In this document: one piece after another, positions 40,593 through 48,234 of the stretch
Layout of the letters: every line of letters begins with the position of its first letter
Numbering within the stretch: the first letter of the stretch is position 1
Source: Paraburkholderia hiiakae
GTDB lineage: Bacteria; Pseudomonadota; Gammaproteobacteria; Burkholderiales; Burkholderiaceae
Length of the DNA: 64,000 nucleotides
NCBI RefSeq assembly: GCF_904848665.1
Contig: NZ_CAJHCQ010000005.1
Coordinates: 310,001 to 374,000 of the forward strand
Direction: 5' to 3'
The notes under the pieces: generated by a model
What the model was told of the DNA's origin: nothing
The model's input: the letters and a program-made list of their open reading frames with translations, nothing else
Databases searched by the model: none
Position numbers and translations under genes: made by a program

Positions 40593-41630
40593 TCAGTCGA
40601 GGAGCTTCAGCACATCGTCGTAGAGCGCGCGCGGCACCTTTACGCCATCGCGTTCGCTACGCCCGCGCGCCTCGAACCGCCGCTGCGACGGCAAGCGCGC
40701 GCCCTGCGCGGTAATGGCGGCGAACAACCGCTCTGCACGTGCCTGACCGGCTTCATAGCCGTCGCCGCCGAAACGCCGCGGATCGATCGCGATGACGAGC
40801 TCGCCGTGGCAAGGGCTCGCGCCCGCGCCGGCGTCGAAGGCCTGCGACTCCATGCTCGTGAGGTCGCCGATCAGCGCGCCCGCAAGCAGCTCGATCATGG
40901 CCGCGAGCGCCGAACCCTTGTGGCCGCCGAACGTCTGCATCGCGCCGTCCAGCGCGGCGCGAGCGTCGGTGGTGGGCTGGCCGTCGCTATCGAGCGCCCA
41001 ATGCGGGGGAATGGGCTTGCCCTCGCGCGCGTGCAGTTCGATGTCGCCGCGCGCAATGGCGCTCGTTGCGAAGTCGAACACGAACGGCAGGCCGCCTTCG
41101 CGCGGCCACGCGAACGCCAGCGGATTCGTGCCGAACACACCGCGCGTGCCGCCCGCTGGCGCGACCCAGCTATGGCTCGGGTTCATCGCGATGCCCACGA
41201 GCCCTTGCGCCGCGATGGCTTCGACCTCGGGCCACAGCGCCGAGAAATGAAAGCAATGGTTGATGGCCATCGCAGCGATGCCCTGGCTGCGCGCTTTCTG
41301 CGCGAGCACGGGCAGACCGGTTTCGAATGCGAGCAGCGAAAAGCCATAGTGCGCGTCCACGGCCAGCACGCCGGGCGCGATATCGCACAGCGTGGGCTCG
41401 GCGCGCGCATCGACCTTGCCGCTCTTGAGCGAACGCGCGCAGACGAGCAGGCGATAAATGCCATGCGAGTGGCATTCGTCGCGCTGGCCTTGCGTGATGA
41501 CGCGCGCGATCGCATCGGCATGCGCCTCGGACATGCCGTGCCGTAACAGCACGTTGCGCGAGAGTGTGAAGACTTCGTCGAGCGTGAGGACGACCTGTTC
41601 GGGTGCGTCGTTCGTGACGGTGCTGGACAT
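40593..41630 (-). CDS. Ldh2-family NAD(P)-dependent oxidoreductase, candidate Delta1-pyrroline-2-carboxylate reductase
   Basis: A 345-residue member of the malate/L-lactate/ureidoglycolate dehydrogenase family (Ldh2): DECHSHGIYRL near the N-terminus, HCFHFSALWPEVEAIAAQGLVGIAMNPS in the middle and FGGHKGSALAAMIELLAGAL late. Family members in hydroxyproline and D-lysine/D-proline catabolism (LhpD/DpkA type) reduce Delta1-pyrroline-2-carboxylate or Delta1-piperideine-2-carboxylate. Its neighbour is the hydroxyproline deaminase gene, so a pyrroline carboxylate substrate is favoured. A strong terminator precedes it, so it has its own promoter or depends on read-through. Confidence 0.82.
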   Translation of the reverse strand: MSSTVTNDAPEQVVLTLDEVFTLSRNVLLRHGMSEAHADAIARVITQGQRDECHSHGIYRLLVCARSLKSGKVDARAEPTLCDIAPGVLAVDAHYGFSLLAFETGLPVLAQKARSQGIAAMAINHCFHFSALWPEVEAIAAQGLVGIAMNPSHSWVAPAGGTRGVFGTNPLAFAWPREGGLPFVFDFATSAIARGDIELHAREGKPIPPHWALDSDGQPTTDARAALDGAMQTFGGHKGSALAAMIELLAGALIGDLTSMESQAFDAGAGASPCHGELVIAIDPRRFGGDGYEAGQARAERLFAAITAQGARLPSQRRFEARGRSERDGVKVPRALYDDVLKLLD

Positions 41631-41642
41631 GGCATCCCGTGT

Positions 41643-41675
41643 AAAAAGACAAACCGGGCCAACGTGGCCCGGTTT
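41643..41675 (-). terminator. Intrinsic terminator behind the deaminase gene
   Basis: A perfect 11-base stem (AAACCGGGCCA against TGGCCCGGTTT, loop three bases) at 41651-41675 is followed on the minus strand by GTCTTTTTAC. It ends the deaminase transcript and separates it from the Ldh2-type gene. Confidence 0.88.
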
Positions 41676-41719
41676 CGGTGATTCGGAAGACGCTTTGGAG
41701 AGGCGCGCTTAAGTCAGTC

Positions 41720-42634
41720 TTATAGACCGACGTCCGGCAGGGCGGGGCGCGTAGCGAGCGCCTTCTCGACCACGGCCTTCACGTGCGCGAGCGCCTCGCC
41801 TTCGAGCGGCAGACGCGGCGCTCGTGTGACCGCGCTGCCGCGGCCCACGAGCTCTTCGCACAGCTTGATGCACTGCACGAGGTCGGGGCGTGCGTCGAGG
41901 TGCAGCAGCGGCATGAACCAGCGATAAAGCGCGAGCGCTTCGTCAAAGCGCTTTTGCTTCGCGAGACGGAACAGCGTTTCGCCTTCCTTCGGGAACACAT
42001 TCGACATGCCCGAGACCCAGCCTTCGGCGCCAACGGCCACGCTTTCGACCACTACGTCGTCGAGGCCCGCGAACAGCACGAAGCGGTCGCCCACGGCATT
42101 GCGCAGATCGATGAAGCGGCGCGTATCGCCCGACGAATCCTTGAAGCAGACGATATTTTCGCAATCCTGAAGAGCGATCAGGATGTCGGGCGTGACGTCG
42201 TTCTTGTAGATCGGCGGATTGTTGTAGACCATCACCGGCAGGTCGGTGCCGGAAGCCACGGCGCGAAAATGCGCGGCCGTCTCATGGGGCTTCGAGGAAT
42301 ACACGAGCGCCGGCATGACCATCACGCCGTCCACGCCCACGCGTGCCGCTTCCTTTACGGTTTGACGCGCGAATTCGGTGGTGAATTCGGCAATGCCCGC
42401 GATCACCGGCACCTTGCCGCCGGCGGCGTCGCGCGCGGCCTCGATCACGGCGATCTTTTCATTCGTCGCAAGCGAGGTGTTCTCGCCGACGGTGCCACAC
42501 ACCACGAGGCCCGACACGCCGTCCTTGACGAGATTGCTCACCACCCGGTGCGTGGCGTCGATATCGACCGAGAAGTCCGCCTTGAACTGCGTGCTGACGG
42601 CGGGAAACACCCCGCTCCACTGGATAGCGCTCAC
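41720..42634 (-). CDS. lhpC: Delta1-pyrroline-4-hydroxy-2-carboxylate deaminase (DapA family)
   Basis: A 304-residue lyase of the dihydrodipicolinate synthase/N-acetylneuraminate lyase family. The N-terminal GTVGENTSL segment, the YNNPPIYKND segment and the Schiff-base lysine in IVCFKDSSG are present. It should deaminate Delta1-pyrroline-4-hydroxy-2-carboxylate to 2-oxoglutarate semialdehyde. DapA itself is unlikely because the gene lies in the hydroxyproline cluster. The start is a GTG at 42634 with AAGGAG at about nine bases. A two-hairpin element in the upstream gap resembles one upstream of the epimerase gene. Confidence 0.88.
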   Translation of the reverse strand: MSAIQWSGVFPAVSTQFKADFSVDIDATHRVVSNLVKDGVSGLVVCGTVGENTSLATNEKIAVIEAARDAAGGKVPVIAGIAEFTTEFARQTVKEAARVGVDGVMVMPALVYSSKPHETAAHFRAVASGTDLPVMVYNNPPIYKNDVTPDILIALQDCENIVCFKDSSGDTRRFIDLRNAVGDRFVLFAGLDDVVVESVAVGAEGWVSGMSNVFPKEGETLFRLAKQKRFDEALALYRWFMPLLHLDARPDLVQCIKLCEELVGRGSAVTRAPRLPLEGEALAHVKAVVEKALATRPALPDVGL

Positions 42635-42743
42635 TGTGACTCACTCCTTGAATGCGTAGCGGCTCATGCCGGTACGTGTTGAATGTGAGTGAAGTATCGC
42701 TGTCCAAATCGTTTGGCGCTTGGGGCCTTTCGCGCTTCCAGAA

Positions 42744-42797
42744 GACGAAATCTGCATAGTCCGCCGCTTTCTTCAGCGGCCCAGGGGGAACCCTGGG
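42744..42797 (-). promoter_or_regulatory. Two-hairpin element, copy 1, before the deaminase gene
   Basis: On the minus strand two small hairpins, CAGGG-TTCC-CCCTG and GCCGCT-GAAGAA-AGCGGC, are followed by a 19-base core containing GGACTATGC at 42762-42744. A second copy in front of the epimerase gene has the same order and different stem sequence. The hairpins might also serve as the end of the AraC transcript. Confidence 0.55.
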
Positions 42798-42813
42798 AAC
42801 GCTTGCGCGAGGC

Positions 42814-43596
42814 TCAAGCGCCGGACGTCTGCGCGCTTGCGGGCGTTTGCAGCAGCGCGCGGTACTGGCTTGGCGTGACGCCCACCGTGGCCTTGAATTG
42901 CCGCGTGAACGCGCTGTGATCGTTATAGCCGCATTGCGTGGCGATGTCGGTGATGCTCAGGTCGCTCGCAAGCAGCACCGAGGCCGCGTCCAGACGCGTT
43001 TTCAGCAGCATCTGGCGTGGTGTCAGGTGGAAGATCTTGTGGAAGTAACGCTCGATCTGCGCCACCGACATGTTGATGAGCTTAGCCAGGTGCGCGAGCT
43101 TGAGCGGTTGCGCATAGTTGTCCTGGATGTACTTCGCGGCGACCGCGAGCCGCTGGTAAGCGGGATGCGTGCCTTCGGCGGCCTGCAGGTCGCGCGAGAT
43201 GCCCGCTACGCCCAGCACGCGGCCGTGCGCGTCGTGCAGCGGGACTTTCGACGTGAGGCACCAGCCCGGTTGGCGGCCCGGATACAGGTGCAGTTCGAGC
43301 TGGTCGATGAGACTGCTGCCCTGGCGCACCACGGCCTCGTCCTGTGCGGTATAGCTGTGGCCGAAGCGGGAAGGGAAAACCTGCTCGGCCGTCTTGCCGA
43401 GCAGCGCGCGCTTCTCTTTGAAGCCGCAGCGCGCGGCAAGCGTGGTGTTCGCGATCACGTAGCGCGCCTCGTGATCCTTCACGAAGAACACCACGTCGGG
43501 CATGGCGTCGAACAGCGGTTCGAGCATGGTGAAATGCGCGACCATCTGCGCAAACGTGGCGTTTTGGAGGGCGGCGGGCAGGACCAGTTCGGGCAT
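42814..43596 (-). CDS. AraC-family regulator with an N-terminal PAS-like domain
   Basis: A protein of about 260 residues. Residues from about 25 to 135 look like a PAS domain (PDVVFFVKDHEARYVIANTTLA…GRVLGVAGISRDLQ), and the C-terminus has an AraC pair of helix-turn-helix units (LKLAHLAKLINMSVAQIERYFHKIF and SITDIATQCGYNDHSAFTRQFK). Relatives sit in hydroxyproline clusters and are thought to activate them. The start is not certain: the ATG at 43596 gives MPELVLPA; earlier starts at 43635 or a TTG at 43668 are possible and none has a good ribosome site. It follows the dehydrogenase subunit gene by about 90 bases on the same strand. Confidence 0.85.
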   Translation of the reverse strand: MPELVLPAALQNATFAQMVAHFTMLEPLFDAMPDVVFFVKDHEARYVIANTTLAARCGFKEKRALLGKTAEQVFPSRFGHSYTAQDEAVVRQGSSLIDQLELHLYPGRQPGWCLTSKVPLHDAHGRVLGVAGISRDLQAAEGTHPAYQRLAVAAKYIQDNYAQPLKLAHLAKLINMSVAQIERYFHKIFHLTPRQMLLKTRLDAASVLLASDLSITDIATQCGYNDHSAFTRQFKATVGVTPSQYRALLQTPASAQTSGA

Positions 43597-43686
43597 CGCG
43601 TGGCGCTTGGGGCGGGATCGGCGGGAAAGCACCATTGTGCCGATTTGCGCGCGCTCGCGCATCTGCAATAAAAAACGTGTGCGGCG

Positions 43687-44955
43687 CTATGGCGTCGTTT
43701 CCGCGTGCAGCAAGGTGTCGATGCGCGCGGGCGAGAACGGCGCGCGCTGGCCGTTTTGCGGCCAGCCGAAGCAGAACGCCGCCGCCTCGCCGCAAATCTT
43801 GCCCTGGCAGGGTCCCATGCCGCAGCGTGTCTGCAGCTTGGCGTCGCGCCACGACGTGTGGCGCGCAACGTCGCGATACACGACGTCCTCGCAACGGCAA
43901 AACACGGTGTCGGGCTGCGGGAGTGCGCGCAACGCGGGAGCGAGTTCGAACGCGGCGTGCAGGCGCACGGCGAAACGGCGGTAGCGTTCGCGCTCGGCGA
44001 ACATCTGCTGGGCGTTCGCGTTGTCCCCGAGCGCGGCATAGGCCGCGATGCGGCCTTCCACCGCCGCGAGTTCCATGCCGCCCACGCCGGTGCATTCGCC
44101 AGCCGCGTAAAAGGCTTCTGCGGAAGTCTGTTGCCATTCGTTCACAGCGATGGCGGGAGCGTCTGCGTGGGTGTCAAGCTTGCAACCGAGCGCCGCGCCG
44201 ACGCCCGTATTGGGCACGAGGCCATAGGCGCACGCGAGCCGGTCGCAATCGACCAGCATGTCGTCGTTGCCGCGTCGCACGCGCACCTGCGTCACGCGCG
44301 TTGTGCCGATTGCCTCGGTAACGTAGGCATCGCACCGGTAAGGCGTGGCGCGCAGATCGAAGCGCATGCGCAGCGCCTGCGCGAGTTTCGCGGGCGTATG
44401 GATGAGGCCCGCCGCGAAGCGGCGCACCGCTTGCGGTGGCGCCTGCTCGACGATGGCGGCGACGGTGGCGCCATGCTGACGCGCGGTCACGGCAGCGGCC
44501 CAGAGCAGCGGCCCGCTACCCGCGATGACGATACGCTCCCCGCTCACCGGCATGCCGGCCTTGATGAGCGCCTGCAAGCCACCCGCGCCCGTGACACCCG
44601 GCAACGTCCAGCCGGGATAGGGCAGGAAGCGTTCGCGCGCGCCTGAGGCGATGATGAGCTTGTCGTAAGCGAGCGTGAGCGCCCGGTCGGGGCTTTCCGC
44701 GAGCAGTTGCCGGCCCGGCAGCGCTTGCACGATGCGGGTCGCGCTTAGCAGTGTGACGTTCGCGCGTGTAGCGAGAGCATCGAGCACGGCGCGCGCGGGG
44801 CCCGTGGCGCGATGGCCGGGACCCTGGCGCCAGATCTGGCCACCAGGCAGCGCATTGTCATCGACGATGCCTACGTTTGCGCCCGCTTGCGCGGCGATGC
44901 GCGCGGCGTTCAATCCGGCCGGTCCGGCGCCAATGATCAGGATATCGAACTTCAT
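43687..44955 (-). CDS. D-hydroxyproline dehydrogenase, NAD(P)/FAD-binding alpha subunit (HcnB-like)
   Basis: A 422-residue pyridine-nucleotide-disulphide-type flavoprotein. FDILIIGAGPAGLNAA binds FAD, IVIAGSGPLLWAAAV the second nucleotide, and YAAGECTGVGGMELAAVEGRIAA the FAD tail. Near the C-terminus a BFD-like [2Fe-2S] set (CRCEDVVYRD … RCGMGPCQGKICG) is present. This is the HcnB/OoxA/LhpF-like subunit of a three-part oxidase-dehydrogenase. Its start overlaps the ferredoxin-like gene by four bases. It should move electrons from D-hydroxyproline oxidation by the partner subunit. Confidence 0.88.
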   Translation of the reverse strand: MKFDILIIGAGPAGLNAARIAAQAGANVGIVDDNALPGGQIWRQGPGHRATGPARAVLDALATRANVTLLSATRIVQALPGRQLLAESPDRALTLAYDKLIIASGARERFLPYPGWTLPGVTGAGGLQALIKAGMPVSGERIVIAGSGPLLWAAAVTARQHGATVAAIVEQAPPQAVRRFAAGLIHTPAKLAQALRMRFDLRATPYRCDAYVTEAIGTTRVTQVRVRRGNDDMLVDCDRLACAYGLVPNTGVGAALGCKLDTHADAPAIAVNEWQQTSAEAFYAAGECTGVGGMELAAVEGRIAAYAALGDNANAQQMFAERERYRRFAVRLHAAFELAPALRALPQPDTVFCRCEDVVYRDVARHTSWRDAKLQTRCGMGPCQGKICGEAAAFCFGWPQNGQRAPFSPARIDTLLHAETTP

Positions 44956-45227
44956 GGCGCTGCATTCCCGGTGACGACATGCATGTCCGCGGCGCAAACC
45001 GTCTGGCATGCAAGCCGGTGCGGCACGCCGTCGATGGTGACGCGGCATTCCTGGCAGATACCCATGCCGCACAACGGCCCGCGCAGCGCGCCGCTCACCG
45101 AACGCCGCGTGACGGGCGCTGCGTTTTCCGCCTTTGCGGCAATGGCGATGGCGGCTGCAACCGAACTGCCCGGCGCGACGCCCACTTTGCGCCCGTCGAT
45201 CGTCAACATCGTATTGGTCTCAGACAT
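44952..45227 (-). CDS. D-hydroxyproline dehydrogenase, [2Fe-2S] ferredoxin-like subunit (HcnA-like)
   Basis: A 91-residue protein with the plant-type ferredoxin spacing: cysteines in LCGMGICQEC, and a final cysteine in LACQTVC. It resembles HcnA/OoxB, the small iron-sulphur subunit of hydrogen-cyanide-synthase-like amino acid dehydrogenases. I chose ATG 45227 (MSETNTML). It overlaps the FAD catalytic subunit gene by eight bases and the alpha subunit by four, so all three are translationally coupled. Confidence 0.88.
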   Translation of the reverse strand: MSETNTMLTIDGRKVGVAPGSSVAAAIAIAAKAENAAPVTRRSVSGALRGPLCGMGICQECRVTIDGVPHRLACQTVCAADMHVVTGNAAP

Positions 45228-46377
45228 GCACGGCCCCCTGGGCGGCGAAGCGCGCGGGGAGATACGGCGTCGCGTCGATAGCGGCGGCGCGTCCAAGCAT
45301 TTGCGCGGCAATCAGCTTCGCGGTGCCGAGCGCCGTGGTAACGCCCAGGCCCTCGTGTCCGGTGGCGAGCCACGTGGACGGATGGCTGTCGTCATCGGCG
45401 AACGAGGCAGCGGGGCCGATCAGCGGCATGCCGTCGCTCGACGCCGGGCGAAAGCCCGTCCATGCGCGAATCGCGTTCAGCGAGGGTAATTGCGGCAGGT
45501 ATTCGGCGGCGCGGCGCAGCATGCGCGCGAGTATCGCCGGCTCGATGGCAGGGTCCGTGCTGTCGAATTGGCGTGACGAGCCGATCAGCAATTGCCCGGT
45601 CGGCCGCGGTTGCACGTTGAATGCGACCGAGGTGCCGCTCGCGTTGTGCGCGCTCTTGATATAGCCGAGTTCGAGAACCTGATGGCGAATCGTGCCGGGA
45701 TAGCGGTCGGTAATGAGCAGGTGTCCCTTCTTGGCCTGTAGCGGTAGGCGCGGCAGCAAATCGAGCGCCTGCAGGCCGTTCGCGACCAGAACCGCGCCCG
45801 CGCCAATGACCTCGCCATTGGCGAGATGCACGCCCGCGCGGTCGATACGCGCGACTTGCGTTCGAGTGCGGCAGGTGACGCGACCGCTAACCGGTTGTTC
45901 CAGCAACCATGCCGCAACGGCAGGCGCGTAGACTACGGCGTCGTTGTCGACGATCATGCCGCCTACCAGGCCATCGCGCAGACCCGGTTCCGCTTCGCGC
46001 AACTGGCGCGCGTCGAGCATCGAACACGCCACGCCCTGGTGTTGCAGCGCCTGCTGGCGCGCTTGCGCGAGCGCCAGTTCCTCGTCGTCGGCGGCGACCC
46101 AGAGGGTGCCGCAGCGCAAGAACGCATGGCGTTCGTCGAGCCGCGGCGCGAGCGCGTGCCACAGTGCCAGCGACCACGCACTCAGCGCGAACTCGGCAGG
46201 CGTGTCGTCCATCACGACGAGGTGACCCATGCCAGCGGCTGTCACGCCGCCGCCCACGCCCGCGCGCTCGATGACGAGTACGTTCAGACCCTGCGCCGCG
46301 AGTTCGTGCGCGCACGCTGCGCCCACGATGCCCGCGCCAATCACGACAACATCGTGTTGACCGCTCGAACCTGGCAT
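45220..46377 (-). CDS. D-hydroxyproline dehydrogenase, FAD catalytic subunit (HcnC/DadA-like)
   Basis: A 385-residue DAO-family flavoprotein. HDVVVIGAGIVGAACAHELA binds FAD and the C-terminal LATGHEGLGVTTALGTAKLIA completes the site; the central SGTSVAFNVQPRPTGQLLIGSSRQFD is typical of D-amino acid dehydrogenases of the HcnC/OoxB group. It should oxidise cis-4-hydroxy-D-proline, made by the epimerase, to Delta1-pyrroline-4-hydroxy-2-carboxylate. Its ATG at 46377 shares one base with the epimerase stop (TGATG), the tightest coupling in the operon. Confidence 0.9.
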   Translation of the reverse strand: MPGSSGQHDVVVIGAGIVGAACAHELAAQGLNVLVIERAGVGGGVTAAGMGHLVVMDDTPAEFALSAWSLALWHALAPRLDERHAFLRCGTLWVAADDEELALAQARQQALQHQGVACSMLDARQLREAEPGLRDGLVGGMIVDNDAVVYAPAVAAWLLEQPVSGRVTCRTRTQVARIDRAGVHLANGEVIGAGAVLVANGLQALDLLPRLPLQAKKGHLLITDRYPGTIRHQVLELGYIKSAHNASGTSVAFNVQPRPTGQLLIGSSRQFDSTDPAIEPAILARMLRRAAEYLPQLPSLNAIRAWTGFRPASSDGMPLIGPAASFADDDSHPSTWLATGHEGLGVTTALGTAKLIAAQMLGRAAAIDATPYLPARFAAQGAVHV

Positions 46378-47327
46378 CACGCGGGAATGCCCCACGCGAA
46401 GGGATCGTCGTCGGCGAAAATCAGTTTGGACTCCGCGCTAATATGCGCGCTGCCGCGTATGCTCGGGCGCACATGACCCGCGGGGAGTTCGGGCGCGGTT
46501 TCATAGCTCGCCTCGAATACGCTGCCGATGATGCTTTCCTGCCGCCACTGCGCGCCGGGCGCGAGCTTTCCGTCCGCGGCGAGGCACGCGACCTTCGCGC
46601 TCGTGCCGGTGCCGCACGGTGAACGGTCGTAGGCCTTGCCGGGACACAGCACGAAATTGCGGCTGTCGATACCCGCGACGTCCGAATGTGCGAAGAGTTC
46701 GATATGGTCGATCAACGCGCCATCCGCGCCGGTAATGCCGTTCGCCTCGAGCGCCTGGCGCATCGCCCATGTGGCTTCGGTGAGCGCTTCGACGTTGCCT
46801 GCTTCGAGCGTGAGATTGTGATCGGCGACGAGGAAGAACCAGTTGCCGCCCCAGGCGATGTCGCCATGCACGCGGCCGTAGCCTGGCACGTCGAGCGGCA
46901 CGGCCTCGCGGTAGCGATACGCGGGCACGTTGCGCACGGTGACGCTGCCGTCGGCGTGCAGTTCGGCTTCGACGTTGCCCACGGGCGTTTCGATGCGATG
47001 CACGCCGGGCGCGATGCGCCCGAGATGCGCGAGCGACGCGATGAGGCCGATGGTGCCGTGCCCGCACATGCCGAGAAAGCCGACGTTGTTGAAGAAGATC
47101 ACACCGGCGGAGCAGGACGGATCATGCGGCTCGCAAAGCAGCGCGCCGACCATCACGTCCGAGCCGCGCGGCTCGTTGACGACGCCCGCGCGCACGCGGT
47201 CGAAGTCGCGACGGAAAACGCCGAGGCGCTCGGCGAGCGGGCCGTGGCCCAACTCGGGGCCGCCTGCGATCACGAGGCGCGTGGGCTCGCCGCCCGTGTG
47301 GGAGTCGATAACGGTCAGGGTTTTCAT
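46377..47327 (-). CDS. lhpA: 4-Hydroxyproline 2-epimerase
   Basis: A 316-residue proline-racemase-family protein. Both active-site cysteines are visible: one in GMCGHGTIG and the other in SPCGTGTSA. This pair marks a 4-hydroxyproline 2-epimerase rather than a trans-3-hydroxyproline dehydratase, which lacks the first cysteine. The start [15 protein letters not shown] at 47327 matches the family. It is the first gene of the operon; upstream are a conserved two-hairpin element and a TetR gene on the same strand. Confidence 0.92.
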   Translation of the reverse strand: MKTLTVIDSHTGGEPTRLVIAGGPELGHGPLAERLGVFRRDFDRVRAGVVNEPRGSDVMVGALLCEPHDPSCSAGVIFFNNVGFLGMCGHGTIGLIASLAHLGRIAPGVHRIETPVGNVEAELHADGSVTVRNVPAYRYREAVPLDVPGYGRVHGDIAWGGNWFFLVADHNLTLEAGNVEALTEATWAMRQALEANGITGADGALIDHIELFAHSDVAGIDSRNFVLCPGKAYDRSPCGTGTSAKVACLAADGKLAPGAQWRQESIIGSVFEASYETAPELPAGHVRPSIRGSAHISAESKLIFADDDPFAWGIPA

Positions 47328-47385
47328 GCCGACAATCGTAGGTCGCCCCATTTGGGCCGTCTTGCTCGAACGGCCCTTGCTCGGT

Positions 47386-47442
47386 GACGATTTCGGCATA
47401 GTGCGCCGCGCGTGAATGCGCGGTGCTCAGGGTGTTCCCTGG
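47386..47442 (-). promoter_or_regulatory. Two-hairpin element, copy 2, before the epimerase gene
   Basis: On the minus strand CAGGG-AACA-CCCTG and CCGCGC-ATTCAC-GCGCGG are followed by a core containing GCACTATGC at 47404-47386. Fifteen of 19 core bases equal copy 1 in front of the deaminase gene. The first hairpin keeps its stem; the second keeps its stem form with different bases. Confidence 0.55.
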
Positions 47443-47454
47443 CGCGTGCTTTCT

Positions 47455-48168
47455 TTAGTCTTTCACAAACGCCAATTGCTCCAGCTGGCGCACCACCTCG
47501 GCGCGCAGGCGCGGCGGCATGTTCTGGTAGCCGAGCAGGTCGGAGATCCACAGGCCGTCCGCCGCTAGCCGGCAGATCATGAGGCGGGCGGCGGCTTCGA
47601 GCGGCAGCGGGTCGGGGCGCGTCCACTTGCGCATGGGCGCGGCGTAGCGCTCGCGAATCGCGGGGTCGGTCATCATCGCGGCCACCAGCACGCGCAGCAC
47701 GTTGGTGCTGGCGGCGGGGCTCGTTTCGTCGATCGTCGTGTGCAGGTAGGCGCGCGCTGCTGCGCCGTGTCTGGGCGCGCCTTCTGCCACGCCTTCTTCG
47801 ACGCGCGTATGCATCTGCTGCTCGAATCGCGCGAGTGTCTGCTCGAAGAGCGCATCGAGCAAGCCCTGCTTGTTGGCGAAGTGATATTGCAGCGCGCCCT
47901 TGGTCACGCCCGCGCGTTCGGCCACGGCGTCGAGCGTGACGGCCGGCACACCTTGATCGGTGGCGATATCGGAAGCCGCCTGCAGCAATTGCGCGCGCAC
48001 CTGGACCGGGGCTTTCTTGCGGCGCGTGCCGGCGGCCGGCACCGTGTCCTTGCGTGGGGAAGGTGGCGAGGTCGCGGGGGCAGAGGGAGCCGAGGGGGCC
48101 GCTGCGTCAGCCGCCTTCGCGCCGCGCCTTGTCGCGCGCGCGGGCGCCTTGACGGAGGAGTCTTTCAT
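47455..48168 (-). CDS. TetR/AcrR family regulator, candidate regulator of hopanoid synthesis
   Basis: A 237-residue TetR-type protein. Its first 50 residues are a low-complexity, Ala/Pro/Ser/Lys-rich tail (APSAPSAPATSPPSPRK) not usual in the family. The helix-turn-helix follows: ASDIATDQGVPAVTLDAVAERAGVTKGALQYHFANKQGLLDALF. The gene is divergent from the squalene-hopene cyclase gene, with a 67-base gap holding palindromes; the start could also be ATG 48180, which lies inside one of these arms. Neither start has a clear ribosome site. Confidence 0.85.
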   Translation of the reverse strand: MKDSSVKAPARATRRGAKAADAAAPSAPSAPATSPPSPRKDTVPAAGTRRKKAPVQVRAQLLQAASDIATDQGVPAVTLDAVAERAGVTKGALQYHFANKQGLLDALFEQTLARFEQQMHTRVEEGVAEGAPRHGAAARAYLHTTIDETSPAASTNVLRVLVAAMMTDPAIRERYAAPMRKWTRPDPLPLEAAARLMICRLAADGLWISDLLGYQNMPPRLRAEVVRQLEQLAFVKD

Positions 48169-48174
48169 GGCGGC

Positions 48175-48227
48175 GATCATACCATTGCGGGCTTCGCGGC
48201 TAAACATTCCGTACGGATGGTATGATC
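48175..48227. promoter_or_regulatory. Operator-like palindromes between TetR and squalene-hopene cyclase genes
   Basis: GATCATACCAT at 48175-48185 and ATGGTATGATC at 48217-48227 are a perfect 11-base inverted repeat, 31 bases apart. Within the right arm's edge lies TCCGTACGGA (48208-48217), a ten-base palindrome in CATTCCGTACGGATGG, much like known TetR-family operators. All lie in the divergent gap and one overlaps the TetR start region. Confidence 0.6.
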
Positions 48228-48234
48228 CGCTCCG

